From DAOSWM01 sp035380045 (GTDB taxonomy: Bacteria; Bacteroidota; Bacteroidia; Bacteroidales; Tenuifilaceae), in contig DAOSWM010000001.1 of NCBI GenBank assembly GCA_035380045.1, positions 71,764-135,763 of the forward strand: 64,000 nucleotides of DNA. The letters run 5' to 3'. Made by a program: the position numbers and the translations under genes. Under the pieces are notes generated by a model. The model saw only the letters and a program-made list of their open reading frames with translations. It did not search any database and was not told the origin of the DNA. The number at the start of each line of letters is the position of its first letter. Positions within the stretch are counted from its first letter, which is position 1. Shown here in pieces: positions 1 through 8,064 of the stretch.

Positions 1-20
1 TTTCTTGCTAAAAAATGTGC

Positions 21-28
21 TATTTTTG
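21..28 (+). promoter_or_regulatory. Probable -7 promoter box for yggS
   Basis: The octamer TATTTTTG fits the Bacteroidota -7 consensus TAnnTTTG and lies 17 bases before the yggS start. The matching upstream box would fall at or beyond the left edge of the window, so only half of the promoter can be judged. Confidence 0.4.
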
Positions 29-45
29 CATAAAACATAGAAAAA

Positions 46-723
46 ATGAGCGTTGCAACTAATCTACAAGAAATAAAATCAACCCTTCCGTTAAATGTTA
101 CTCTCGTTGCAATATCCAAAACGCATCCAGTGGAAATTATAATGGAGGCTTACAATGCAGGTCATCGAATTTTTGGAGAAAATAAAGTTCAGGAAATGGT
201 TGCAAAGTATGAGCAGCTTCCAAAGGATATTGAATGGCACCTGGTTGGCCATCTTCAAACCAACAAGGTAAAGTACATTGCTCCATTTGTTAGGCTAATT
301 CATTCTGTTGACAGTTTTAAGCTGTTAAACGAAATCAACAAGCAGGCAGCTAAAAATAGTAGGGTTATTGATTGTTTACTCCAGATGCATATTGCCGAAG
401 AGGAAACGAAGTTCGGCCTTTCTTCAAGTGAATTAATCGAAATTCTTCACTCAAACAATTTAAAAAGTTTACAAAATATTAGAATAGTTGGCTTAATGGG
501 CATGGCAACCTTTACCGATAACATGGAGCAGGTTCGAAAAGAGTTCAAAAATCTAAAGAGTATATTCGAAAAAATGAAGAGTGATTTCTTTTCAAAATCC
601 GATTCCTTCAGCGTTTTATCTATGGGCATGTCAGCCGATTACGTAGTTGCTGTTGAAGAAGGTAGTACAATGGTTCGGGTTGGGAGCAATATTTTTGGTG
701 CCAGAAGCTGCGCTATAAACTAA
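46..723 (+). CDS. yggS: YggS/PLPBP family pyridoxal-phosphate homeostasis protein
   Basis: A 225-residue protein of the PLP-binding YggS/PROSC family, a single alanine-racemase-like barrel that carries PLP and buffers vitamin B6 levels but has no known catalytic activity. The PLP lysine is K25 in VAISK. Family blocks FGENKVQE, WHLVGHLQTNK and the C-terminal LSMGMSADY with GSTMVRVGSNIFG are all present. Length is normal for the family (about 230 residues). The ATG start follows an A-rich leader, as usual in this phylum. It is followed after 45 bases by a dihydroorotate-dehydrogenase-like gene on the same strand, so the two are probably cotranscribed. Confidence 0.95.
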   Translation: MSVATNLQEIKSTLPLNVTLVAISKTHPVEIIMEAYNAGHRIFGENKVQEMVAKYEQLPKDIEWHLVGHLQTNKVKYIAPFVRLIHSVDSFKLLNEINKQAAKNSRVIDCLLQMHIAEEETKFGLSSSELIEILHSNNLKSLQNIRIVGLMGMATFTDNMEQVRKEFKNLKSIFEKMKSDFFSKSDSFSVLSMGMSADYVVAVEEGSTMVRVGSNIFGARSCAIN

Positions 724-768
724 AAAATAGTTAATTTTCGAACAGTTTTTCAACATAAAATAAAACCA

Positions 769-1746
769 ATGGCAAACCTAGAAACCACCTATTTAGGATT
801 GAAGTTAAAGAATCCGCTTGTTGTTAGCAGCTCGGGATTAACTTCGAACATTGAATCAATCCAGAAACTTGAGAATGCTGGCGCTGGTGCAGTTGTTCTA
901 AAGTCGCTTTTTGAGGAGCAAATCCTTCACGAAGCAGGTTCCCTTTCTGTTAATAGCGATTACCCCGAAGCAGAGGATTACCTCAAAGCATACATTACAA
1001 GCAACAACGTTGAGAAATACCTTGATTTAATTGCAACCGCAAAAAGTACCGTTAAAATTCCTGTTATTGCCAGCATAAACTGCATTTCTGCATCAAAGTG
1101 GGTCGATTTTGCTGCGCGTATCCAAGAAGCAGGAGCCGATGCGCTTGAGGTAAATGTTTTCGTTCTGCCATCCAACAGTAGAATGAAATCCGACGAATAC
1201 GAACAGATTTACCTTACTCTTGCCGAAAAATTGAAGGAAATAATTTCCATCCCTCTCGCTTTTAAGGTGGGTTACCATTTCACAAGTCCGCTTAATGTAA
1301 TTGAGCAGCTGTGGTACAGAAACGTTAAAGGGGTTGTGCTTTTTAACCGCTTTTTTGCCCCCGATTTCGACATTGAAAAGATGAAAGTAATTCCAGCTGA
1401 AGTTTTCAGCAACCCCGCCGATTTACGCGACACGCTTCGATGGGTTGGAATCACGAGTCACTTGCTTCCCAAAATTGATATTTCTGCCTCAACCGGTGTG
1501 CATTCTGGGAAAGAGCTTGTGAAAATGCTCCTTGCAGGTGCAACAACGGTTCAGGTTTGCTCAGCGTTATACAAGCATGGCCATCAGCATTTAACAGGAA
1601 TGATTGAGTTTCTTAGCTCGTGGATGGACAAAAAGGGCTACAACACCGTTGGTGAGTTCCGTGGGATTATGAATTACGGGAAAATTGGCGACCCAACAGT
1701 TTACGAACGTAGCCAGTTTATGCGCTACTATTCAAGCCACGAATAA
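769..1746 (+). CDS. Dihydroorotate dehydrogenase-like flavoprotein (non-PyrD paralogue)
   Basis: A 325-residue TIM-barrel protein resembling class 1 dihydroorotate dehydrogenases: an N-terminal stretch LGLKLKNPLVVSSSGLT, an SINC segment at the nucleotide-binding strands, and a C-terminal FMN-phosphate-type region with STGVHSGKELVKMLLAGATTVQV. Genuine class 1 PyrD has an N-x-SCPN block that carries the catalytic Cys. Here the matching place reads EVNVFVLPSN, with no Cys. It therefore probably binds FMN but is unlikely to be the pyrimidine-pathway enzyme; the natural substrate is unknown. It follows yggS and is closed by a terminator hairpin 25 bases after its stop. Confidence 0.8.
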   Translation: MANLETTYLGLKLKNPLVVSSSGLTSNIESIQKLENAGAGAVVLKSLFEEQILHEAGSLSVNSDYPEAEDYLKAYITSNNVEKYLDLIATAKSTVKIPVIASINCISASKWVDFAARIQEAGADALEVNVFVLPSNSRMKSDEYEQIYLTLAEKLKEIISIPLAFKVGYHFTSPLNVIEQLWYRNVKGVVLFNRFFAPDFDIEKMKVIPAEVFSNPADLRDTLRWVGITSHLLPKIDISASTGVHSGKELVKMLLAGATTVQVCSALYKHGHQHLTGMIEFLSSWMDKKGYNTVGEFRGIMNYGKIGDPTVYERSQFMRYYSSHE

Positions 1747-1770
1747 ATTTCTTATAGTAATACAAAATCG

Positions 1771-1797
1771 AAGGGAGGTTACTGAATCTCCCTTTTT
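1771..1797 (+). terminator. Rho-independent terminator after the DHOD-like gene
   Basis: A perfect 7-bp stem (AAGGGAG at 1771-1777 with CTCCCTT at 1788-1794) is followed by a T run. It overlaps the last codons of the convergent gene at 1779-2312, so one stretch serves as coding sequence for one strand and terminator for the other. Confidence 0.75.
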
Positions 1798-2312
1798 GCT
1801 TTTTCGAGCATGCTAACCATTTCTAGCAATAGCAGTTGCTTATCTCTATTCGTTTTTACAATTCCCTTTTTTACTTGGGAAATATACCCATCAATTTCAC
1901 TAACAGTTAACGAGTCAACCGAGTTCTCTATAACGGTGAACGCTTCGAAAGCAGTTTGGTAGCTGCCGTTTATTAGAATTGAAAAGAAGGTGTTTAGGTG
2001 CTTGCTAAAATCGAGCCTGCTTTGCCAGCATGCTGTAACCAGCATAGAAACATTTTTTTCGGGGAAAGAGTTTGTTACATGTTCAACCAGAATTGGTACC
2101 AGTTCGGCATTTTTAATATCAGAAAAGTACTCAATAATCGTTTTTTGAAGTATTTCTGACCTTTTTGATAGCAGAACATCGATTAGCGCAGGGATAAAAT
2201 GTAAATCATTATTGCTCTTTAACTCCGTAATAATTGAGATTACTTGCTCATCGCTCCCATTTAGTATATTGCTAATTATATACTTACGAATTTCATTCTG
2301 GTTTTTCTCCAT
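1779..2312 (-). CDS. HEAT-repeat-like protein of unknown function
   Basis: A 177-residue protein that looks almost entirely alpha-helical. Successive amphipathic helix pairs such as DLHFIPALIDVLLSKRSE and NAELVPILVEHVTNSF recall HEAT or armadillo repeats; no catalytic motif is visible. There is no signal peptide or membrane segment, so it is presumably cytoplasmic and may act as a binding scaffold. It is convergent with the DHOD-like gene and diverges from the lipoprotein gene at 2557. I do not recognise a named family beyond the repeat-like character. Confidence 0.75.
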   Translation of the reverse strand: MEKNQNEIRKYIISNILNGSDEQVISIITELKSNNDLHFIPALIDVLLSKRSEILQKTIIEYFSDIKNAELVPILVEHVTNSFPEKNVSMLVTACWQSRLDFSKHLNTFFSILINGSYQTAFEAFTVIENSVDSLTVSEIDGYISQVKKGIVKTNRDKQLLLLEMVSMLEKAKREIQ

Positions 2313-2556
2313 CTTATCGGCTAATTAAAATTTTGGCAAAAATAATATTGTTTGTTAAATCATTCCTAATAAACGTGAAAAGTTGGCACGATTTTTAACG
2401 TAACTTATGCATGTAAAACATTAAAATATTTTCTCCTTATTTTAAAAAAAAATATATATTCGCCATAATTATAGGTACAATAAGCGGTTTTAATAAAAAA
2501 AATGTTACTTTTACTAATTATTACTAATTCTTGTGTACACCTAAAACTCTAGAGTT

Positions 2557-3477
2557 ATGGTAATCGGGTTTCTAAATAACAGGTTCAAAAGTGTTGCAAC
2601 CATTGCGGCAGTAGCCGTGCTCAGTTTTGGTTGTGCTTCTGAATCCTCAAAAGAGGAGAGAATAGATGTTGATATATCTGATGTTACCGAGAATGATGCT
2701 GCGAAGGTTGGAGTTCAAACTGCACGCCAAATTTTTTATTCATTACCATCACCTCTCGAAACAGCAATGATTCTAAAGCGAGCAGGAGCGAAGTATAATG
2801 AGGAGGTTCTAAATCCTGTTGAAAATCTTACCCGTTACAACACTAATAAAAGCATGGCTCTGAACTTAGGTATATACAGTACCGATTTAAGTTACGCCAG
2901 CTTATTCGATCAAACACAAGCATCCATTAAGTACATGTCCGCTTCAAAAAAGTTAGCAGAAAATCTGGGCATTCTTAACGCTATTGATAATTCTATTATT
3001 CAGCGACTTGAGGAGAATGTGAATAATCGAGATGTGATAATGGACATCATTTCCGAGTCATTTCTTAATACAAACTCCATTCTCGAGGAGAATGATAGGG
3101 TTGCAGTGGGCTCTGTAATTCTTGTTGGAGGGTGGATTGAGGGATTATACATCGCTACATCGCTCGTAGATGACGTGCAAATTGCTGATAATGAACTTGT
3201 AGAGCGAATTATTGACCAGAAACTTTCGTTAAGTACAGTAATTAACCTTCTTGAGCAGCACAAGAGTAACTCGGATGTAAAGGAAGTGCTTGCCGATGTG
3301 ATTGAACTTAAAAAAATATACGACGAGATTCAAATTTCTGCTTCTGAAGTTGAGGCTGTGTCCGATGAGAGTGACGTTACAACCCTACGTAGCAAGAATG
3401 TGGTATCGGTAAGTCCTGCAGTTTTTGATAATTTAAAAGAGAAAGTAAATAGCATTCGCACAAAATATACAATGTAA
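2557..3477 (+). CDS. Exported lipoprotein of unknown function
   Basis: A 306-residue protein with a lipoprotein signal: a basic N-terminus, a hydrophobic run (VATIAAVAVLSFG) and a lipobox ending at Cys26, followed by Ser- and Glu-rich residues. The mature part is predicted helical and acidic, with a segment ILVGGWIEGLYIATSLVDD near the middle. Similar lipoproteins without assigned function are common in this phylum. The gene follows a 244-base AT-rich intergenic region and precedes another exported unknown by 14 bases, so they likely form a two-gene operon ended by the hairpin at 3953. Function cannot be inferred. Confidence 0.8.
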   Translation: MVIGFLNNRFKSVATIAAVAVLSFGCASESSKEERIDVDISDVTENDAAKVGVQTARQIFYSLPSPLETAMILKRAGAKYNEEVLNPVENLTRYNTNKSMALNLGIYSTDLSYASLFDQTQASIKYMSASKKLAENLGILNAIDNSIIQRLEENVNNRDVIMDIISESFLNTNSILEENDRVAVGSVILVGGWIEGLYIATSLVDDVQIADNELVERIIDQKLSLSTVINLLEQHKSNSDVKEVLADVIELKKIYDEIQISASEVEAVSDESDVTTLRSKNVVSVSPAVFDNLKEKVNSIRTKYTM

Positions 3478-3491
3478 ATTAAGCGCTTATT

Positions 3492-3932
3492 ATGAAACAA
3501 TTAATTTATATTATTGCGGTAAGCATTCTCACTTTTTCTGCGTTAACAAGTGAGGCTCAGTGCAAAAACTTTGCAAAGAAGGTTTGTAAGCTTGAGTTAG
3601 CACCATATATTCACGATGGAAACTTTAACGCGGCCATTCTTACTGAGGGTGAAGATGCAGAGTTATTCAAAACATTTTATGCCGGGCAGGAATACCGAAT
3701 CTCTGTTTGTGGCTCTGAATCCTTGTCAAAGGTCGAATTTCAGGTTCTTGATGTTCAACGAAAGGTGCTCTATTCAAACGCAACCAAGAACTTCGCTCCT
3801 TCCTGGGATTTTAAAGTGGAGGCAACCCAGCAGTTGATTATACTGGTTAAGGTGCACAATAACCCGAATTCTTTACCTGAAGAACTTGCTAGTGGCTGTG
3901 TAGCCATTATGTTTGGGTTAAAAACAGATTAA
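3492..3932 (+). CDS. Secreted protein of unknown function
   Basis: A 146-residue protein with a clear cleavable signal peptide (hydrophobic YIIAVSILTFSALTS, then EAQ as likely cleavage region). The mature domain is about 125 residues, contains five cysteines and looks beta-rich (QEYRISVCGSES, KVEFQVLDVQRKVLYSN), compatible with a small periplasmic or surface beta-sandwich. It is the second gene of a two-gene operon with the lipoprotein at 2557 and is followed within 25 bases by a strong terminator. No named family is recognised. Confidence 0.8.
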   Translation: MKQLIYIIAVSILTFSALTSEAQCKNFAKKVCKLELAPYIHDGNFNAAILTEGEDAELFKTFYAGQEYRISVCGSESLSKVEFQVLDVQRKVLYSNATKNFAPSWDFKVEATQQLIILVKVHNNPNSLPEELASGCVAIMFGLKTD

Positions 3933-3952
3933 AAGAAGTTTATAAAATATGT

Positions 3953-3975
3953 AGCCGCCTTTGGCGGCTTTTTTT
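3953..3975 (+). terminator. Rho-independent terminator between convergent genes
   Basis: The stem AGCCGCC / GGCGGCT (3953-3959 with 3963-3969) has a 3-base loop and is followed by a T run. It ends the two-gene exported-protein operon. Its T run reaches the stop codon of the convergent uvrA. Confidence 0.9.
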
Positions 3976-6772
3976 ATAGCTTGGAAGCTAAAAATTGACC
4001 AGTGTGGCTGTTTTTACATCCTAGTATCTCATCGGGAGTACCTGTAAAAACAATATTTCCACCCTTTTCACCTCCTTCGGGGCCAAGGTCAATTACCCAG
4101 TCGGCATGTTTAATAACCTCAGGGTTATGCTCAACAATTACAATGCTATGCCCCTTGCGAAGCAAGGAATCTAACGATTCGAGGAGCTTCCTAATATCAT
4201 GGAAGTGTAAACCGGTTGTTGGTTCATCGAATATGAAAAGTTGATGTTGCGCTGCATTCTCTTTTTGAAGGAAAAATGCGAGTTTTACTCGTTGGCTTTC
4301 TCCTCCACTAAGCGTACTTGAAGACTGGCCAAGTTTTATATAGCCTAAGCCCACATCCTGTAATGGTTTTAGGCGAGTTACAATTTTTTTTGTGAGCGAT
4401 GAGTTGTCCTGGTTGAAAAAATCAATGGCCTGGTTCACAGTCATCTCAAGGATGTCTGAGATGTTCATTCCTCTGTATCGTACCTCAAGAATGTCCTCTT
4501 TAAAACGTTTTCCCCCACATGATTCACACACTAGTGTAATGTCGGCCATAAACTGCATCTCAACTTTAATAACACCATCGCCTTGGCACTCCTCGCACCT
4601 TCCGCCATCAATATTAAAAGAGAAGTGGGAGGGTTTGTAGTCGTTTCTTTTTGCGTAGGGCTGCTCAGAAAAAAGTTTCCGAATTTCATCGTAGGCTTTA
4701 ATGTAAGTAACAGGATTTGAGCGTGACGATCGTCCTATTGGGTTCTGATCGACCATTTCAACACCTTTAATGGTGTGGATATCGCCCGTTAACTTGTCGT
4801 GTTGCCCAGGCCGATCGCCTGTTTGGTTTATTAGGCGTGATAATGCAGGGTACAACACTCCCTTAACCAACGATGATTTTCCTGAACCGCTAACTCCTGT
4901 TACTAATGTCATACAGTTTAGGGGAATTCTAACCGTTAGGTTTTTGAGGTTATTTTCTCTAGCACCGTGTATTTCAATGTAGTTATTCCATTTTCTGCGA
5001 GAAAGAGGAACTATTATTTTTTCTTCTCCGGTAATATACTTGGCAGTTAAGCTATTCTTTGCTTTGCGTAACCCGTTTAAAAATCCAGAATACACAACTT
5101 CACCTCCATGTTGTCCTGCAAGTGGCCCGATGTCAATTATAAAATCGGCCGAGCGTATAATCTCTTCATCGTGCTCAACAACAATCACAGTGTTACCAAT
5201 ATCTCGTAAATTTTTTAGAACGTCGATTAGCAGGTTCGTATCTCTTGGGTGCAACCCAATACTAGGTTCATCGAGTATGTAGAGGGAACCAACCAGGCTT
5301 GAGCCTAGTGAGGTTGCTAAATTTATTCGTTGCGACTCACCGCCCGATAGGGTTGAGGAAAGCCGATTTAGGGTAAGATACCCGAGCCCCACATTCATCA
5401 AGTATCCAATCCTATTCCTAATTTCTTTCAGTAATCTTTCGGCAATTTTATTTTCGTGGGGAGAAAGACGAATGTTATCAAAGAAAATGGAGACTTCAGT
5501 AATTGGTAAGTTCACTATTTCGGGAATAGTTTTACCCCAAATTTTTACATAGGTTGCCTCACTCTTCAATCTGGTTCCCTTGCATTGCGGACATACTGTT
5601 TTCCCCATGTAGCGAGAGAGCATTACCCTATACTGGATTTTATACTTTTTCTCCTCGAGGTAGCTAAAGAAGTCGTTTATCCCCATAAAACCATCGCCTC
5701 CATCCCAGAGTAATTTTTTTTGCTCAGGTGTAAGCTGGTAGTAGGGGCGGTGAATGGGAAAGTTGTACCTATCAGCTCGCTCAACGAAACGGTTTTTATA
5801 CTCGTTCATGCTCTCGCCTTTCCAGCAAGCAATGGCATTTTGGTATACTGAAAGGCTTTGGTCAGGAACCACAAGATTTTCATCAATCCCAATTATTTTT
5901 CCGTACCCTTCACATCTTGGGCATGCTCCCAAAGGGTTATTGAAACTGAAGAGGTGTTCACTCGGTTCTTCAAATGTTATTCCGTCAAGTTCGAACCTGT
6001 TTGAAAAGATTTTCAGTATGCTTTCACCCTTGGTTTCGGTAACTATGGAACAAATACCGTTGCCCTCGTTAAATGCTGTTTGAACCGAATCGGAACAACG
6101 ACTCAGAAAATCTTCATCCCGTAAAACGGAGTACCTGTCAATCACTAAAAAAATACATTCTTTTGCAATTGTAAGCATTTGCCGAACTTCATCGGTATCA
6201 ATACGATAAATTTTACCATCAATGTAAACTCTTGTAAACCCTTGTTTTAGAAGGTTTTCAAGAGTCTGTTTTATATCTTTGGTTTCATTATTACATACTG
6301 GGCAAAGTAATGTTTGGCGTGTTCCTTCGTCGAATGTTGCGATGTAATCAACTACATCGGAAACACTATGTTTTCTTACTTCTTCACCTGAAATGGGGGA
6401 GATAGTTTTTCCTACTCTGGCGTAAAGTAGCTTTAAGTAATCGTAAATTTCGGTTGATGTTCCAACGGTTGAGCGAGGGTTGTGCGTGTTTACTTTTTGT
6501 TCAATAGCTATGGCAGGAGGGATTCCACTTATTTTATCGGCTTCCGGCTTGTTTATTCTTCCAAGAAATTGACGAGCGTATGCTGAAAGACTTTCCACAT
6601 ACCGACGTTGTCCTTCTGCATAGAGTGTATCAAATGCCAGCGATGATTTCCCTGAACCAGAGAGGCCTGTAATTACAATCAGTTTATTACGAGGAATGTC
6701 GATTGAGATATTTTTTAGGTTATGTACCCTTGCACCCTTTACCGATATTACATCACTTTGAGTTACTGCCAT
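3974..6772 (-). CDS. uvrA: Excinuclease ABC subunit A (UvrA)
   Basis: A 932-residue twin-ATPase DNA damage sensor that loads UvrB in nucleotide excision repair. Both Walker A sites are intact (GLSGSGKSS near residue 36, and GVSGSGKSS in the second half), as are both LSGGESQR signatures and both Walker B motifs (ILDEPSIGLH, IFDEPTTGLH). The C-terminal zinc module (CEEC, 19 residues, CESC) is complete. The first zinc module differs from E. coli UvrA: the leading CPIC pair is absent (RFELDGITFEEP at about 259-270), while an extra CPVC pair sits near 157-160 in the UvrB-binding region. It may thus be the second UvrA paralogue that this phylum often carries. A -7-like TAAATTTG occurs 20 bases before the start on this strand. 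Confidence 0.95.
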   Translation of the reverse strand: MAVTQSDVISVKGARVHNLKNISIDIPRNKLIVITGLSGSGKSSLAFDTLYAEGQRRYVESLSAYARQFLGRINKPEADKISGIPPAIAIEQKVNTHNPRSTVGTSTEIYDYLKLLYARVGKTISPISGEEVRKHSVSDVVDYIATFDEGTRQTLLCPVCNNETKDIKQTLENLLKQGFTRVYIDGKIYRIDTDEVRQMLTIAKECIFLVIDRYSVLRDEDFLSRCSDSVQTAFNEGNGICSIVTETKGESILKIFSNRFELDGITFEEPSEHLFSFNNPLGACPRCEGYGKIIGIDENLVVPDQSLSVYQNAIACWKGESMNEYKNRFVERADRYNFPIHRPYYQLTPEQKKLLWDGGDGFMGINDFFSYLEEKKYKIQYRVMLSRYMGKTVCPQCKGTRLKSEATYVKIWGKTIPEIVNLPITEVSIFFDNIRLSPHENKIAERLLKEIRNRIGYLMNVGLGYLTLNRLSSTLSGGESQRINLATSLGSSLVGSLYILDEPSIGLHPRDTNLLIDVLKNLRDIGNTVIVVEHDEEIIRSADFIIDIGPLAGQHGGEVVYSGFLNGLRKAKNSLTAKYITGEEKIIVPLSRRKWNNYIEIHGARENNLKNLTVRIPLNCMTLVTGVSGSGKSSLVKGVLYPALSRLINQTGDRPGQHDKLTGDIHTIKGVEMVDQNPIGRSSRSNPVTYIKAYDEIRKLFSEQPYAKRNDYKPSHFSFNIDGGRCEECQGDGVIKVEMQFMADITLVCESCGGKRFKEDILEVRYRGMNISDILEMTVNQAIDFFNQDNSSLTKKIVTRLKPLQDVGLGYIKLGQSSSTLSGGESQRVKLAFFLQKENAAQHQLFIFDEPTTGLHFHDIRKLLESLDSLLRKGHSIVIVEHNPEVIKHADWVIDLGPEGGEKGGNIVFTGTPDEILGCKNSHTGQFLASKL

Positions 6773-6930
6773 TTCGAAATAGTTTAACCCACAAATTTAC
6801 TGGTTTTATTTAGAACTTTAGCATTGCCGGAAAACAGAAACAAGCCACAAGCATATAAATAAATTATGAACCTATATGTGCTACGGTTCATTTTCAAATT
6901 TTAGTAAATATTTTTTTTTGTAAAAAAAAA

Positions 6931-6961
6931 TTGCTTACTTGGCATGATAAATGTATATTTG
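6931..6961 (+). promoter_or_regulatory. Bacteroidota-type promoter for the ECF sigma gene
   Basis: TTG at 6931-6933, a 20-base spacer and TATATTTG at 6954-6961 match the phylum's -33/-7 pattern. Transcription would start near 6968 and give a leader of about 70 bases. Confidence 0.7.
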
Positions 6962-7027
6962 TTTTAACCATAACCAATAAACGGAGGAGTGCCTATCGAC
7001 TAATTCTACCTAGCTAATCAATTAAAA

Positions 7028-7034
7028 AAGGAGG
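7028..7034 (+). promoter_or_regulatory. Strong Shine-Dalgarno site that fixes a TTG start
   Basis: AAGGAGG lies 5 bases before the TTG at 7040. Such full-strength sites are rare in Bacteroidota, where most genes here have only A-rich leaders. No in-frame ATG exists near the sigma gene's N-terminus, so this site supports TTG initiation. Confidence 0.75.
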
Positions 7035-7039
7035 TAGTT

Positions 7040-7627
7040 TTGGAAACCAAAATTCCAACTGATAACGAGCTCGTTAATGAGTTTGTATCGGGTAGTCAAA
7101 AGGCAATTGAAGTCCTAATCCGCCGGCATCACAAGCGAGTATACGGGTATATTTTACTTTTAGTGAAAAATCAATCCATCGCCGAGGATATCTTTCAGGA
7201 TACCTTTGTGCGGGTTATCAAATCGCTGAAAGAAGGACGTTACACCGATAATGGGCGTTTCGTTTCGTGGGTTATGCGCATTTCGCATAATTTAATTATT
7301 GATCATTTCCGCAGGGAGAAGCAGAACAATACCCTGTCGAACGATAGCTGCCCGATGGATATTTTCAATTCGCCAAAATTCTCGGATAAAAATATTGAGG
7401 ATAACCTGGTGTACGATCAGGTTATGAGTGAAGTTCGTGACCTGGTTGATTTGCTCCCCGACGACCAGAAGGAGGTGGTGTTGCTTCGTCACTACGCTGG
7501 GTTGAGTTTCAAGGAGATTGCCGAGCAAACCAATGTTAGCATAAATACTGCTCTTGGACGAATGAGGTACGCGCTAATTAACATGCGCAAAATGATTGAG
7601 GAGCGAAATTTGACGCTGACATTTTAA
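7040..7627 (+). CDS. RNA polymerase sigma factor, ECF/sigma-70 type
   Basis: A 195-residue sigma factor. Region 2 spans about residues 22-95, with the polymerase-binding block IAEDIFQDTFVRVIKSL and the -10-recognition stretch FVSWVMRISHNLIIDHFRR. Region 4 covers about 130-185 with LPDDQKEVVLLRHYAGLSFK followed by a helix-turn-helix (EIAEQTNVSINTALGRMRYA). No extra C-terminal domain is seen and no anti-sigma gene is adjacent, so how its activity is controlled is not visible. The start is TTG, supported by an ideal Shine-Dalgarno site. A 63-codon gene of unknown function and a terminator follow. Confidence 0.92.
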   Translation: METKIPTDNELVNEFVSGSQKAIEVLIRRHHKRVYGYILLLVKNQSIAEDIFQDTFVRVIKSLKEGRYTDNGRFVSWVMRISHNLIIDHFRREKQNNTLSNDSCPMDIFNSPKFSDKNIEDNLVYDQVMSEVRDLVDLLPDDQKEVVLLRHYAGLSFKEIAEQTNVSINTALGRMRYALINMRKMIEERNLTLTF

Positions 7628-7754
7628 CTTTTTTTAAAGTTCATACAATTTATTGGATAGGCTTATCGTTAATCTGTTAATGGTTCGAGTTTTTTTACTT
7701 TAACCTTTAACCCTGCTTATAGCAGGTAAACTTTAATGATAAGTCTATTTGCCT

Positions 7755-7946
7755 ATGAAGAAAACTTCTACTCACATTATTCTTACTTACCAAAATTACT
7801 TTGCTCAATCATCGACCCAGGTTTACCCGTTAAACTTAATTTTCGATACAAGCAGATGGTTTGAGGAAGCCATAAGACGGTACGAGGAAAAACTTCCACA
7901 AATTAGCGATAAGCTATTGGCTCGTATATTGCAGGCTGTCAGGTAA
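7755..7946 (+). CDS. Small protein of unknown function downstream of the sigma gene
   Basis: A 63-residue reading frame starting at ATG 7755 (an upstream TTG would add two codons). The C-terminal half is predicted helical and amphipathic (RWFEEAIRRYEEKL, SDKLLARILQAV); the N-terminus is beta-like. It lies between the sigma gene and a strong terminator that begins 24 bases after its stop, so it is very likely transcribed. Codon choice resembles neighbouring genes. It carries no signal peptide or known motif. It could be a regulator of the adjacent sigma factor, but that is only suggested by position. Confidence 0.5.
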   Translation: MKKTSTHIILTYQNYFAQSSTQVYPLNLIFDTSRWFEEAIRRYEEKLPQISDKLLARILQAVR

Positions 7947-7970
7947 TTTGGCAAAGAGTTTCAAGAATTA

Positions 7971-8003
7971 AAAAAAGTCGGAAAATTTTCTGACTTTTTT
8001 TTT
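7971..8003 (+). terminator. Rho-independent terminator before the SPFH cluster
   Basis: AAAAAAGTC (7971-7979) pairs perfectly with GACTTTTTT (7992-8000), extended inward by further pairs, and a T run follows. It isolates the sigma gene and its small neighbour from the SPFH cluster. Confidence 0.85.
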
Positions 8004-8033
8004 GCTTTTTATATATTTAAAATGATATATTTG
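8001..8033 (+). promoter_or_regulatory. Consensus promoter for the SPFH-Arc cluster
   Basis: TTTG at 8001-8004, a 21-base spacer and TATATTTG at 8026-8033 match the Bacteroidota promoter almost ideally. Predicted transcription start is about 8040, giving a leader of about 25 bases. Confidence 0.75.
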
Positions 8034-8059
8034 TAATATCAAAATAATATCAAATATCA
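8023..8059 (+). promoter_or_regulatory. Repeated ATATCA half-sites, putative operator
   Basis: ATATCA occurs at 8036, 8047 and 8054, and its reverse complement TGATAT at 8023, all overlapping the -7 box and the predicted transcription start. The 8023/8036 pair forms an inverted repeat. Hexamer half-sites in such spacing suit a ribbon-helix-helix regulator, and the second gene of this operon encodes an Arc-like protein, so autoregulation is plausible but untested. Confidence 0.5.
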
Positions 8060-8064
8060 AAACA

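Noticed and set aside
6989..7003. Tiny frame GTG-CCT-ATC-GAC-TAA in the sigma leader as a leader peptide
   Set aside because: Only four codons, and the purine-rich stretch before it is too close to the GTG to act as a ribosome site.
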